64,000 nucleotides of DNA from Progne subis subis (lineage: Eukaryota; Chordata; Aves; Passeriformes; Hirundinidae). The notes below the pieces were generated by a model. The model did not search any database. It saw only the letters and a program-made list of their open reading frames with translations, and was not told the DNA's origin. Numbering within the stretch: position 1 is the stretch's first letter; every line of letters starts with the position of its first letter. The DNA is taken from NCBI GenBank assembly GCA_022316685.1, contig JAKJHU010000650.1, forward strand, positions 62,001 to 126,000, given 5' to 3'. The position numbers and the translations under genes were made by a program. This document shows, piece after piece, positions 34,801 to 46,454 of this stretch.

Positions 34801-36643
34801 AGGGCGGGCGGCGAGCTCAACCTGCTGCTCCCCTTGACTTTGCAGGTGGCCATTAAAAGGGTGCCACGGAACCGCATCCGGCGCTGGGGCGAGCTGGTGA
34901 GTGAATGGGGGCCAGCGGGAGAAGCCGGGGCGTGCCCTGTGGGGATGAGCCGAGACCCGGCAGGGTGGGAGCCGCCAGCACGCCTGGAGAGGGAGCGGGC
35001 GTGGGCCAGCGGAGGACGCAGAGCATCCCGGGCTGAGAGAGGGCTTCCCGACCCCTGGCACGGCATCAGCCCCACTGACAGCATCGTGCTCCTCCCGCAG
35101 CCCAACGGCACCAGCGCACCATTGGAGATCGTGCTGCTGGAAAAGGTGTCCACTGGCTTCCCTGGTGTCATCCAGCTGCTGGAGTGGCTTGAGCTCCCCA
35201 ACAGCATTGTGATGGTGCTGGAGCGCCCGGAGCGGTGTCAGGACCTCCAGCGTTTTATTCGGGCTCGGGGCTTCCTGACGGAGCAGGTGGCACGGGAGCT
35301 GTTCGGCCAGGTCCTGGAAGCCGTGCAGCACTGCACCAGCTGTGGAGTCTTTCACAGGGACATCAAGCCAGAGAACATCCTGGTTGACCTGGCCACCGGG
35401 CAGGCAAAACTGATTGACTTTGGCTGTGGCACCTATGTTCAAGAGACAGCCTACACTGAGTTTGCAGGTGAGCCCAGGCAGTGGTGTGCTTCTGGTCCCA
35501 GCATGTCATGGCCCAAGCTCTCATGGCCCAACCTGGGTGTGGCAGTGGGGATTCTCCCTTTTGCTGGCAGTCACAGGAGGGAGTCTTCAGCCCAGTTGCT
35601 TTTGAGCAGGGGTGGGTGTGTGGCCATGTTCCAGCCCTGCTGGCAGCCTTTGCCCACCTGTGCCCAGGACTGGCGCTGGGGCTGGGGCAGCCAGCATGAC
35701 AAAAACACCTGTGAGTGGTGGGAGCAGAGAAGGGGGGGCCAGAACCAGTGCACCATCCGGTTTGGTGTGCAGGCGAGAAAGGGCTCTGACTGCTCCCCTT
35801 GCCTTGTTTGCCCTGGCTCCATAATGTTTTTGGGGCAGTGCAGGCAAGGAGGATGAGGGGACGGGTTTTCCCCAGCACTGAGTTGATTATTTTTGCATGT
35901 CATGGTCAGGCCTTGCCAAGACTTCCGCTGCCCTCTTCCAACACCAGCAGCTTCTTTTCCAAGCCTGAGTTTGTACACAAGTCCCAGGTGCTGGTGAGAG
36001 GGCAGCGGGTCACCCTGTGTGCCACTGGTGCAGCCCCCACACACCCAGGGACGCTGGGGCCAGGCTCTGGGAGCAGCAGCATCCCCCTGATGAACTCCAC
36101 CTGTATTCCATAGGAACACCGTCCTACAGCCCCCCGGAATGGAGCCACTTTGGGTGGTACCATGGCGAGGCAGCAACCGTCTGGACCCTGGGCATCCTGC
36201 TGCACCAGATGGTCTGCGGAAAGCACCCTTTCAGGAGGGGCTGGAACATGAGCTATGGCCAGCTCCAGCTGCCACAGCGGCTCTCTCATGGTGAATCCTC
36301 ATCTCTGGGCAAGGGGGAATACCAATGTTGGGAAACAGCAGCAGGCTCATGAGCATCCCACTCTGGCAGCTGCTGAGGAGGTGGCACATGTCCTGCTCTC
36401 CTGCTCTCCTCCAGAACGGGGAGCTGATGGGAAAGTTTAGGTACAGCTCTGAGCACATGCAGCATGGCCTGGGCATGGGTATAGTGGGACTGGAGCCTTT
36501 TCCAGCTGACCGGTGGCTTCTGGTTTCTCTCCCCAGACTGTCAAGTTCTGATCAGGTGGTGTTTATCCCTGCACTACTTGGACAGGCCTTCACTAGAAGA
36601 CCTGTTGTGTGATCCTTGGGTGCAGGATATTCATCTGCCCTAG
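34608..36643 (+). CDS. PIM1-like: PIM-like serine/threonine kinase, kinase exons complete
   Basis: Cytosolic/nuclear serine/threonine kinase of the PIM family; relatives phosphorylate basic-site substrates and promote survival and cell-cycle progress, and are constitutively active. Exons: 34608-34714, 34846-34896, 35101-35467, 36114-36290, 36537-36643, all GT-AG with matching phases; the 51- and 367-base exons agree with PIM1. Motifs: glycine loop LGRGGFGRV, lysine in VAIK, helix-C Glu in [11 protein letters not shown] hinge [13 protein letters not shown] catalytic loop, DFG, activation segment [10 protein letters not shown], and the C-lobe [12 protein letters not shown] and DRPSLEDLL. It ends at TAG 36641-36643. 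About 268 codons are visible, against about 313 in mammalian PIM1, and no inactivating change is seen. The first coding exon upstream is not resolved. Passerines carry many PIM-like copies, so this is probably one of a large set. Confidence 0.88.
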
Positions 36644-36917
36644 AAGAAGGGAGAGAGCTACGTGCACACTTTGGTCCAGGCGCTGGTAAGTTACAGGTGC
36701 ACACGTGCCCTGGCAATCAGAAGCAAAGCAGCCCAGACTTTTTGTCCTGCCCATGGTACTGCTCAGGGCTCATGGGATGGGCACCTGCAGCCCTTGTGCT
36801 GGAGCTGAGCTGCTCTTCCCAGCACTGGTGGCCGCCATCCAGGCTGCTTTGGCTTGTCCTCGTTCACTGCCAGCTGGGGCCGTGGGCAGAACACTGAGAG
36901 CCTGGTCTCACCCCCAG

Positions 36918-38092
36918 GGAAGAAGGAGCCCCTGGAGAAGCTGTACCAGGTGGGCTTGCTGCTGCTGGAGACCTGGAGGATGACAGCAAGGATGAGAACC
37001 TCTTCCTGCACCTGGCCACCGACAGCTGAAGATGCCGGACTTGGATTCCGGCACTTTCTTCAAAGCCAGGCTCCACAGCGAATTTGCAGATGAGTGCACC
37101 CCCGGGTGGATGCTCCCAGATTTGGGCATTGCACAGCCTGGCCAGGAACCAAAGGTTCCCCCCTTTGCTGGGGTGGACGCCACTGATACTTCGGTTGTCT
37201 ACCGCCTTGCTGCTTTTTGGCAGGGCTGGGGAAATGGGCTGGGCTGGTTACAAAATGGGAGTTGGCTCCTGGCCCTGCCAACAGCCCCCACCACGCACCG
37301 TGCCCCAGGCTGGGGCTGGGGCTGGGGCTGGGGCTGGGGCTGGGGCAGCCAGCCCAACACAAACAAACGCCCATGGCAGGGGCAGAGGTGGGTCTCCAGA
37401 ACCTGTCCATGGGCGGCTCTGCTTTGCAGGCAAGGAAGGGCTTGGGCTGCTCCACTGCCCTTCGTTGCTTTGGGATCTTTAGGGGGGCAGTGCAGGGGGA
37501 TGGGAGAGAACATGGGCTTCCCTCTCACCTGTGGGTGGGTTTTTCCCCAGCACGTAGGAGTTGGGCCTTTCTCAAGCCCTGACAGATACAAGATCTTTTA
37601 CCATTTTTCTTGTTTCCCCTTTTTGTCTGTAATCAAGTTTCAATTGTTTGTTGTTTGTTTTTCTAAAGGAAGTGTTCTAGGTAGTGTCCGGTCTGGATCG
37701 GGAAGTGCTTGGGAGCAGCTGTGGTGTGGATGGGCTGTGGCCTTGGGGAAGGCTGAGGACATGGTTTGGGAGCAGCTTTTCTTGAGGCAGCAGATGGCGT
37801 GAGGTGGGTCCATGTCTTCTTGGCATGGGTGGGATAAGGGATTTTGGAGCTGGCAGTGAGCACAGGAGCATCCTGCTCTGGGCAGCTGCTGAGGGGCTGG
37901 ATGTGCCATGGCTGGCTGCAGTGTGGGCACATGTCCTGCCCTCCTGCTCTGCTCCCAAGGGCAGCAATGATGGGCAGCTTTGGGCACTGCTCTGAGCACG
38001 GCCAGCATGGCCTGGGCACTGCGGGCGCTTGGGACAAGGGCACAGAGCCTTCAGCTGACGGGCGCTTTCTGGTTTCATCTCCTTGCAGCCGG
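36918..38092 (+). pseudogene. Decayed second PIM-like copy
   Basis: 36918-37089 starts, after a CCCCCAG acceptor-like site, with a GKKEPLEKLYQVGLLL segment, like the PIM exon that opens the kinase domain. It then jumps to a DENLFLHLATDS...DSGTFF...EF segment, like the end of the 367-base exon, losing the rest of the N-lobe and the catalytic loop; a TGA interrupts it. What follows (about 37180-37560) resembles the intron after that exon in the intact gene. 37850-38092 resembles the last intron, ending in a TTGCAG acceptor, but the final exon does not follow. So the whole gene was duplicated in tandem and one copy has decayed. Confidence 0.75.
37308..37350. repeat. GGGGCT hexamer minisatellite
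   Basis: About seven tandem GGGGCT units within the pseudogene's intron; the matching place in the intact PIM-like gene (about 35672-35690) has only two or three. The G-rich strand could form a four-stranded structure. Confidence 0.85.
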
Positions 38093-38099
38093 GCTCTGC

Positions 38100-39780
38100 G
38101 GATGCTGAGGCTGCTCTGGGCTCTGCCAGGGCTCTGCTGGGCTCAGCCCTGGGCACGGCTGGGCTCGCTCTGCCCTCACATTGCTCTGACAGCTTTGCAC
38201 CAGACGAGCCCTTTCCAAGCACAGCGCCTGAGCTTTCTGCTTTTGCAGGTGAGTGAGACTCCTGCAGGCCCAGGGATTGCAGTAGGGACCCACATGCAAC
38301 TGCAAGAAGCCAGACGCTGCACAGTCCCAGCTGAACTCCTGTATCTCCACAGGATGTTTTGTCTGTCCCATTCTTCATTCCCTTGGCGTTGCAAATGTGC
38401 AATTGCACTTTCTTCCTCCTCTAGAAGTGCCACGAGTGGGCGAAACCTGGCGAGTGGGCCCATGCTCCTGAGACAGTGCGGTCTGGAGTTAATGGCTGAA
38501 GAATTGCTCTTCTGCACTTGTAAACCAGAGCAAAAGCTGTAAGTGGGACTTTGTGTCCTTAGAAAGCCCTGACAGTTTCAAAGGGAATGTGCAGCTCATT
38601 GACAGGGTGAGAAGAAAGGTCATCTTCTAAAGGATTTGGGGTTTGACAGAGTTTAGATTCCCACTCCTGCTTGGAGCTGGGAGGGCACAAACAATTTCCT
38701 ATTGCTTCAAGCACAATTTAAAACAACAATGGTGGGAACAAACCCCAGAATCTTTAAAAAGGCTGCTGAGTTCAGTAAGATGGATCCATGTCCTCAGCAC
38801 ATTCACAAAGTAAATAACTGGGTTCTCTTTTTCAAAAGATCAGTTATCTCTTAATCCAAAGTTACAGAAGATACTCCACTGAAAACTTGGGGTTTGGTAT
38901 TGTCTTTCACATTTTATGTACTTTTTTTTCTCTCTCTCTCTTTTTTTTTTTTTTTTTTCTTTTTTTATGAAACAGATAACGTTTATAAAAGGAATGTCCT
39001 TTTCTGCTGGTTCCCGTGTGGAGCAGCTCCCTTCCCGCTGGCTGAGCTGCTCAGGGAGAGCTTGGTGGCTCCTGGCCCTGCAGGGCTGAGGCTTTTCCCC
39101 GTTGCTGAGCACAGACTGATGGAGCAGCACTGCTGAACGTGAGGGCACACAGAGGGAGCAGAAGCAGCTGCCTTTGTCCACCTGAAGCTCCAAGGCGCAA
39201 ACTCTTAGCACACAGGGCTGGAAGAGACTGGCAGGCTCCCTGTTTGCTGTGCTGCCCCACTTGTGCCTGGCCCAGCTCTGTGTGAGGCTGAGGGAGAACA
39301 AGGGGCAGCTCCCTGCCAGCCCCAGCCCAGGGACCCTCCGGCCCCAGGGCTTGGGGCACTGTCAGCACGCGCTGCTCCAGCCACCGCTTCTGCTGGCCCT
39401 GACAGCAGCAAGCAAATTGTGGCTGATCCCGAGGGGCAGCAGCAGTGCCTGGATCTGATCCCTCACTCTGGCGCAGGGCTGCACAAAGGACCCCCAGAGC
39501 AGCAGCAGCACATGGAGCTGACTTTCAGCACAGCCCCTGCCACTGTTCCCTCCCGTGTGCACTGGTGTCACAGCAGCCTGAGGCACCTGGGAGCCCTCAG
39601 GGCCAGCAGGGACTTGAGATGGCAGCCCTGGGCTCCTGGAGGTTGTGCAGGGAACAGAGGTGGGGGCTCCTTCTCCACCTAGAGCTTCCAGATGGAAAAG
39701 GCTGCTGTGAGCAGGCAGCTCCAAGGGCAGAGAAAGGAGGGTCTGGACCTCTGGATCTGTGCCAGTTCAGCATTGCTGAG
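38100..39780. other. Intergenic, no gene recognised
   Basis: A pyrimidine run of about 30 bases (38927-38966, CTCT then T) and GC-rich sequence from 39000 on. Frames on both strands are compositional. Confidence 0.4.
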
Positions 39781-41970
39781 CCTCCCCTTTTGTGCTCCTT
39801 TGCTGCTTTGAACTGGAGTAAATTACACTGATTCCTTCAGGTGCTGTGTGTGTCTTTGGTGCTGACCCTGCCCACTGGTTAAACAACACTGGCATAGTCT
39901 GGCCAGATCACACCAAAATGTCTCTTTTTCAATGTAAATGTGAGGAACCAGTCACCTCCGAAATTCTGGGATGGGAAGACCTTCTCTAGAGGTCTCTGCC
40001 TCTGGAGTGGACTGAGGTCTGAGCACTGTGCAAGCCATGGGGGAGTCGCTCCAAAGAAGCTGAAGCACTGGATGTATTAAAATGCATCCAGAAATTGCAT
40101 ATGGAGAAAGGAAAAGAACTTGTGGGTTTGGAAGAAAAAGCTGAATTTTGTTTAAGAGCACATTGGAAACAGCACTAAGAGAAGGAACGATTCTTGTTGG
40201 AAGCCTCCCACATGGAGTGACAGAAGAAAGTTTTAATCTTGAGCTCAGATGCATTTGTGCAAGTGAAATAATCTTAAGGTATTAAATAACTATATACATA
40301 TTTATAATACAGTTAGACATTTATATGTATATTTATATTTATATATCTAGAGAAATAGATGTCTATATATATGTCTATATCTATAAATCTGTCTGTATCA
40401 ATATATCTGTATCTCCATATAAAATAATAACTATGTGAAATAGTGCTGCAATAGGATTTGGTAGCTTTGGCTGCTCAAGGATGTTACACTAAATATCCTA
40501 CAGAAAAGCATTAGCCAGACCCAAAGGTTCGTAGTAAATTTAGTGAAATTGTATACAATGACAAAAAGAAGGAAGGGAAGAAATTGGCTATTTTTAGAGG
40601 GTTTGCTGATACTGTGATGCAGAATGCTTTGTCTGTTACAGTGAAAAATACAGTCATTAAGACTGCTGAGTTTTTCATATCCCACACAATCCCCAAGCTG
40701 CAGGATTGGTTGAATGGATGAAGGGGTTGTTAAAAGAGCAGTTGAAAAAGTGAGGAGTTGGGGACCTGTCCCAGTTTGAAGCCCAACAGTCAGGAATCAC
40801 CTTGATAGAAAGAGCAGTAGAAGAGTGGCAGAAAGAAGACAATTCTTCTTGGTGGGATTGGCCTCCTGGCCACAAAATTGGAGGCTGCTGTGAAAAGTAT
40901 TTGTGGCAGTGATTGTAATCATTGCAGTGTGAGCACTTGGTGTGTTCTGATTCCATGTTTGAGTTGCTGTGACACTTTGTGCTGGGAAATGGAGTGCTGA
41001 GACTGTCTAAAAAGAGACATGGTCTCAAGAAAAAAAGGGGATTTGATAAATAACAGAGTAGAGCAACTAATTAGGCATGTTTTAAAAGGAATGTGAATTA
41101 GAGCCCAGAGTAATGAACTTCAGAAGCACTTAAATTGAAGACAAGATATTGAAATTGAAGAGGCGATGCCTTTATGCCTAATCCGTAAATCTAAGACTCT
41201 GGTTTGAAAGAATTGTTATGAAGGTTGTAGTTCATCTGTAGGTCAAAGGACCCATTGAAAACCTGAGGCCTGTACACCAGGTCCTGACTGAAGCCTGAAC
41301 AACAGGCCCTGAGGCAAAGCTGCCCTCTAGATAAAGCTTCCAAGCAAAGGTTATCTTTGTGTCTGCTCATTACTGAAGCACTATTACCAATAGGATCTCT
41401 GTATCAGTTCAGTGGGGAAATGTGGATTGACCTTTCTGTGTTGAAGAATCAGACAAGGCCCCATCTGGCCTTGTTTGGGGCTGTAGGATCAAAGTCAACT
41501 GCCTTGGTTCCTCCCTGAGCCCTGGCCAGGCTTTGGGAGAAACCCAACAGAAGAATGAAACCAGATTTTCCCACACTAGAAGTGATGTCAGCTTGTTTGC
41601 TTCACAATGTAGAAGCTGGGCCCTGTCCCAGTGAGGCTGGAAGCCTTGTTTCCTGCAAAGGTGGATGCAGCTGCAGGAATTCCCAGTGTGTGGGAGTGGC
41701 TCTGCAGCCCTTGGCTTCTCCCAGCTGATGTGTGGATCAAGATGATGGTAAAGCCTGAGGGGAACTGGTGATGGATCTTTCTAAATGCCTACAGGCAGTC
41801 TTTGGTAGTAATGACTGGATGCATGGCTGAGCTCCTTTTGTAATTCTTTGCTAATGATGATGTGCTTTGCTGAGCTCATCCTTTTGTAATTCTTTGCAGC
41901 TTTGCATGATATAAACTACACAATTCCTTAAGTTGGTGTCTGTGTCTTTGGTGCTGACCCTGGCCACTGT
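39780..41970 (+). mobile_element. ERV-like block, right copy, with integrase remnant
   Basis: It repeats the order seen at 23096-25279: an LTR tail (about 39785-39880, with a GATTCCTTCAGGTG...GTCTTTGGTGCTGACC end), an inner part and a fuller LTR-like stretch at about 41290-41965. Near 40675-40752 the plus strand reads HIPHNPQAAGLVEWMKGLLKE, the region around the catalytic Glu of a retroviral integrase, then a stop. This shows that the block is a decayed provirus. 40280-40430 is AT-rich simple sequence. Confidence 0.6.
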
Positions 41971-41989
41971 GAAACAGGGCCCCATCCTG

Positions 41990-42950
41990 CCTAAGTGTTA
42001 CCTGGGAAGACAAAAACCCTCACTCCAAATGTCACCCTTTCCTCCTTCCTCTCCCCACTTTATTCACTGAGCATGACATCCCGTGGTCTGGGATATCCCT
42101 GGGGTGAGTTGGGGTCACCTGTCCTGGCTGTGTCCCCTCCCAAGCTCCCCCACACCCTCAGCCCCTCCCCAGCGTGGCCGGACGAGGGGCAGGAAAGGCC
42201 TTGGCTGGAGGAGCTGAGCAAGAACAAAAGCATCTGTGTGTGCTCAGCCCTGTGCTCAGCACCCGAGCCCAGCAGTGTCCCAGTGCCAGTGTCCGTGGCA
42301 TCGGTCCCTACAAGGGGTTTCCATGGCAATGGCCATGCCAGGTGACCCAGGTGTCCCACCCCAGGAGGGCTGCCATGGAAGCAGTGCCCAGCCCTGCCCC
42401 TTTCTGTCTGGCTGAGCTGGCCTTTGGCCCTGGCAGTGGCGTTTGCTGCTGGTTCCGCGGCGCCTGAGCAGCCAGCGCGGCACAGGGCAGGTGGCCGTGG
42501 CACAAGCCCCCAGCAAGGGATCCCCTCTGGCTCTGGGCACTGACACCAGCCCTGAGCAAGGGGCTGCTGCAGTGGGCTCAGTGCAGTGTCCATGGCCACA
42601 GCCCCTTGCCATGGCCCAGGGCAGGGTGGGATGATGATCCAGCCTCAGCTGGCCCAGGGCAGGGCTGCAGGGCCCTTCCCCAGTGCCTGTGTGCACACAA
42701 GCACTTGCAGGGCTCTCTGCATTTCCCTTCCCCTCACTCTTGGCTCACTCACTCACCTCCCAACAACTCACTTGGTGCTTTGAGCTGCACGGAGTCCAAA
42801 ACATGTCTGTCCTTCAGGAGTTGGTCTAATTCTGCCTTCAGCCAACTCTGGATTTGTGTTTATTGCAGCACTTCCTGTGTGTCTGAATCATTCCTTGCAT
42901 GCTTCTGCCTTGGGGAAGGGGAACCTCCTTGGAGGCAGCTTGGGCTTGGC
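41990..42950. other. Intergenic GC-rich DNA
   Basis: No gene recognised. About 42570-42690 is an inverted match to 22784-22890 (both contain a TGCCCTGGGCCA...GGGGCTGTGGCCATGG series), part of an interspersed repeat that I cannot name. Confidence 0.45.
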
Positions 42951-42959
42951 ACACATTTG

Positions 42960-43150
42960 AGGAGTCCCCACTGTTTTCAGTGGGGAAACTCAGGAGTGTC
43001 TCAAAGCATTAATGGGTCCCACTGAGGTCCATCTCCAACCAGGCCCCTCATGGAGTTCTTGGAGGAGAGAATTGGAGGCCATGATTGCACAAACCTCTCA
43101 GAGACTCCAAGGCAGAAGCAAAACCCCAAGTCCTTTGAAAAGCCCTTGAA
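42960..43150. repeat. Inverted unit of the 21-kb tandem repeat
   Basis: Read on the minus strand it gives the same landmarks as the array at 21040-21760: AAAGACTT-GGG near the left, TCTGAGAGGTTTGTGCAATC, GGCCTCCAATTCTCTCCTCC and then CAGTGGGACCCATTAATGC. Confidence 0.65.
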
Positions 43151-43646
43151 GTCCCTTGGAAGCCCCACCAGGGCCATTCCTGAGCAAGGCTCCCCAGGGA
43201 CTGGTTCCAGCAGATCCCTGAGGCCAGGAGTGCAGGGAGGCAAAGGCTCTGCGCAGGCAGCTGAGATGCTGAGCAAAGCCTGGCCTGGCTGGAGGCAGCA
43301 GAAAGGCCAAGGCCTGAGCCCCAGCCCCAGGGAAGGCAGATCCTGTCCCTCAGCTGAGCCTTGCTCAGGGCTCTGCCAGGGCCACTGGGATGTGTGGTGG
43401 TGCTGAGGGCAGCACAAGGGGCTGACAGTGCCCAGCCTTGCTGGGGCTGTGCCAGGAGGCCCCAGGGCCTGAGGACAAGGTGTCTCCTCACAGCCCTTGG
43501 TGGCACAGACACTGCTGTGGCCCAGGACACCAGGACTTGGCTTCTCCTAGGCACTGCCAGCCTTGCCAGGGCCCTTGGCCATGTCCAGCACAGCTTGTCC
43601 TGCCCTGTCCCACAGAATGGGGATGCTGGGCCACGGCCTGAGCCTG

Positions 43647-44334
43647 TGTCTTGGTTTGAAAAAGACAGTTGTCTGCTAAGGGTAGGCAGGCCTCTCCAGG
43701 AAATAAGGAATTCAAATCTTTCCCTCCGTGTTATTATAATTTAGAAGATTAAAAAAAAAAAAACCAAAAAAACTTTCGGTCAGAGCTATGGGGAAAAGGA
43801 ATAACAGTCCTTTATTAGTAAATATAACAGGACAGACAAACAACAACAGCACTTATAATAACAGTAAAACAGAACCAAGAACCCTGAGGGCAAACGGTGG
43901 CAAAGTCCGTCGCTGATGGCTGCAAGCTGGAAGCGATGGATTGTCCTCAGCAGGCAGGCAGGGGGGTGCCCCGGCAGGCAAAGTGGGCAGTGCCGGAGAA
44001 CCCGCAGCGGCTGGACCCCGGGCTGACCCAAAATCCAGCAGGGTAACGAAGAAACTCCGAATTCCTGGGCACTCCAACAGATGATAGAATTCCCAGGACC
44101 AGACTCCTCCGTTAGCTGTGGACTCCAGGCAGCTACTCCGTAGCCCGACCGTCCTCCCCGGGAAAACCGAGAGAAGTGAGCCCACACCCTAGTTCTCCCG
44201 GGAGCCTCCTCCCTTCCCCAAAACCAAGTGATCAACTTCTTTTGTCAGGTTAAGCACCGCTTAACTACCCCTACTTAAAAATCTAGCAACTCATGGAGGG
44301 GGGAAAATTCTACAGGAGAACTTAACCCTCAACA
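43647..44334 (-). mobile_element. Solo ERVL LTR with 5-bp target duplication GCCTG
   Basis: 688 bp, of the same family and orientation as the LTR of ERVL A (plus strand TGTCTTGG...CTCAACA). GCCTG occurs directly on both sides (43642-43646 and 44335-44339), the 5-bp duplication expected for ERVL. It therefore inserted independently, and it only appears to form an inverted LTR pair with the ERVL copy to its right. Confidence 0.9.
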
Positions 44335-44359
44335 GCCTGCCCCACAGCCCTCCTCAGAA

Positions 44360-45000
44360 ATGAACCACCCGGATTGGATGGGGGTTCTGGTGAAGGAGAT
44401 GGGCCAGATGTTGACGGAGCACATTTCCCCAGTGGTGGCCTCATTAGCCTAGCCCCAGCTGCTGGGAAACCTTCCTCCTGCCCTGAAAAGGGAGACTCTG
44501 ATGGTGCAGCAGTGGGACCCACAGATGTTACAACCATCCAGGTTCCAGCTGAACCACAGGGGCAGTCTCAGCCAGCAACAGCTGGAAGCAAAGAAGTATA
44601 AGATGAAATCAGAGCACCCAGGTAACAAGGACAAGAAAAGAGGGCCCTCACAATCCACAGGGCAACCAAAGGCTGAGATCATCACTGAGTCCCTGACACA
44701 TGAAAGTCTCCATAATCTGCAAAAAGATATTGCATGAGGGATGAGAGGCTTTTACAGCCTGGTTCCTTCAGGTCTGAGACCTTATAGGTCCAGGCATGCA
44801 ACTGGATAGTGGTGAGGCAAGGAATTTGGGACCCTTGACCCAGGACTCAGGTGTGAATCAGGTATTGTGAGGGAGCCTGGCCCCCTTTCCCTCTGGGAGC
44901 TGCTTTTAATGAGTGTAAGGGAGAGGTTTGTCCACAGAGGCAGAATGCAGCAGCAGCAGCATGAAATGTGCCGGAAGACCCTTGAGGAGGACGTCCAAAA
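44360..45000 (+). pseudogene. ERVL B gag remnant
   Basis: The short N-terminal frame starts MNHPDWMGVLVKEMGQM and stops at 44450-44452. Continued in other frames, the sequence GAGTCCCTGACACATGAAAG and what follows aligns with the ERVL C gag part after its repeat region. The N-terminal part is unlike that of ERVL C. Broken by stops and frameshifts. Confidence 0.65.
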
Positions 45001-46345
45001 GCTGCCAGCAGAAGAAACACGTTGCGCTCTTTTCACTGACTGTTCCTGTCACATCGTAGGGATGAACCAGAAGTGGAAAGCAGCTGTATGGAGCCCCACA
45101 CGACAGGTCACAGAAGGTACTGAAGGAGAAGGTGGATTGAGTCAACTTGTTGAAACCAAAGCTGTTCAATCAGCCCTGGACATTGCTGAAAGTGAGAAGT
45201 GGCCAAAGCTCTACCTCTACACTGATTTGTGGATGGTAGCTAATGCTCTGTGGGGTTGGCTGGAAAGGTGGAAAGAAGCAAACTGGCAGCGTAGGGGAAA
45301 GCCGATCTGGGCTGCTGATGAGTGGAAAGACATTGCCACTCGGGTAGAGAAGCTACCTGTGCAAGTCCATCATGTAGATACCCATGTCACCAAGATTCAG
45401 GCTAGTGAGGAGCACGGAAACAACAAGCAGGTCAATCAGGCAGCAAAGATAGAAGTATTGAAGATAGATTTAGATTTGCAACACAAGGGAGAGTTGTTCC
45501 TAGCTCGATGGGCCGATGACACCTCAGGTCATCAGGGCAGAGATGCCATCTAGAAGTGGGCACGAGACCGAGGGGTGGATCTAACCATGGACAGTATTTC
45601 TCAGGTTATCCATGACTGTGAGACGTGTGCTGCCATCAAGCAGGCCAAGCGGGTGAAGCCCCTATGGTATGGTGGGCGATGGTCTAAGTATAAGTACGGG
45701 GAAGCCTGGCAGATTGACTACATCACCCTTCCCCAAACCGCCAAGGCAAGCGCTATGTGCTGACCATGGTGGAAGCCACCACTGGATGGTTGGAGACCCT
45801 GTGCCTCACGCTACTGCTCGGAAAACCACCCTGGGCCTTGAAAAGCAAGTCCTTCAGAGGCATGGTACCCCTGAGAGGACTGAGTCCAACAATGGGACTC
45901 ATTTCAAGAACAGCCTTATAAACACCAGGGCTAGAGAACATGGCATTGATGGGTGTACCACATTCCTTATCATGCCCCAGCAGCTGGGAAAGTTGAACGG
46001 TGCAATGGCCTGCTTAAAACCACCTTGAAGGCAATGGGTGGTGGGACTTTCAAGAACTGGGAGATTAATTTAGCAAAGGCTGCACGGTTAGGGAACACTC
46101 GAGGTTCCACCAACCCAGCAGGTCGTGCCCAATCTGAGCACCTGAGAACAAGAGATGGAGATAAGGTTCCAGTGGTACACATGAGAGGTATGCTGGGAAA
46201 ACCTGTTTGGATTAATTCTGCCTCCAGCAAAGACAATCCCATCCCTGGGGTTGTCTTCACTCAGGGACCAGGTTGCACCTGGTGGGTGATGCAAAAGGAT
46301 GGAGAGACCCAATGCATCCCTCAAGGGGACCTGGTTTTAGGGTGA
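45000..46345 (+). pseudogene. ERVL B RNase H and integrase remnant
   Basis: RNase H begins with LPAEETRCALFTD and a second LYTD motif (about 45215). Integrase follows with its zinc-binding His and Cys residues, a QIDYI segment (about 45712) and a KVERCNG segment with the catalytic Glu (about 45990). A TAG at 45551-45553 and at least two frameshifts break it; the middle Asp segment lies in another frame. It ends at a stop about 110 bases before the LTR. Confidence 0.8.
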
Positions 46346-46454
46346 ACTACCCACGACACTTTGTCTGTATCCATATCTGCATGTATATGTATTTCATTGA
46401 AAGGTTTAAATTCAATGTAATGTGTTGGTATGGGAAAAAAATCAGGGTGGATAA

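Noticed and set aside
33984..35442. Long minus-strand frames of 384-407 codons over the PIM-like gene
   Set aside because: They are antisense shadows of GC-rich kinase exons and the CpG island; they cross real exon-intron borders and show no domain.
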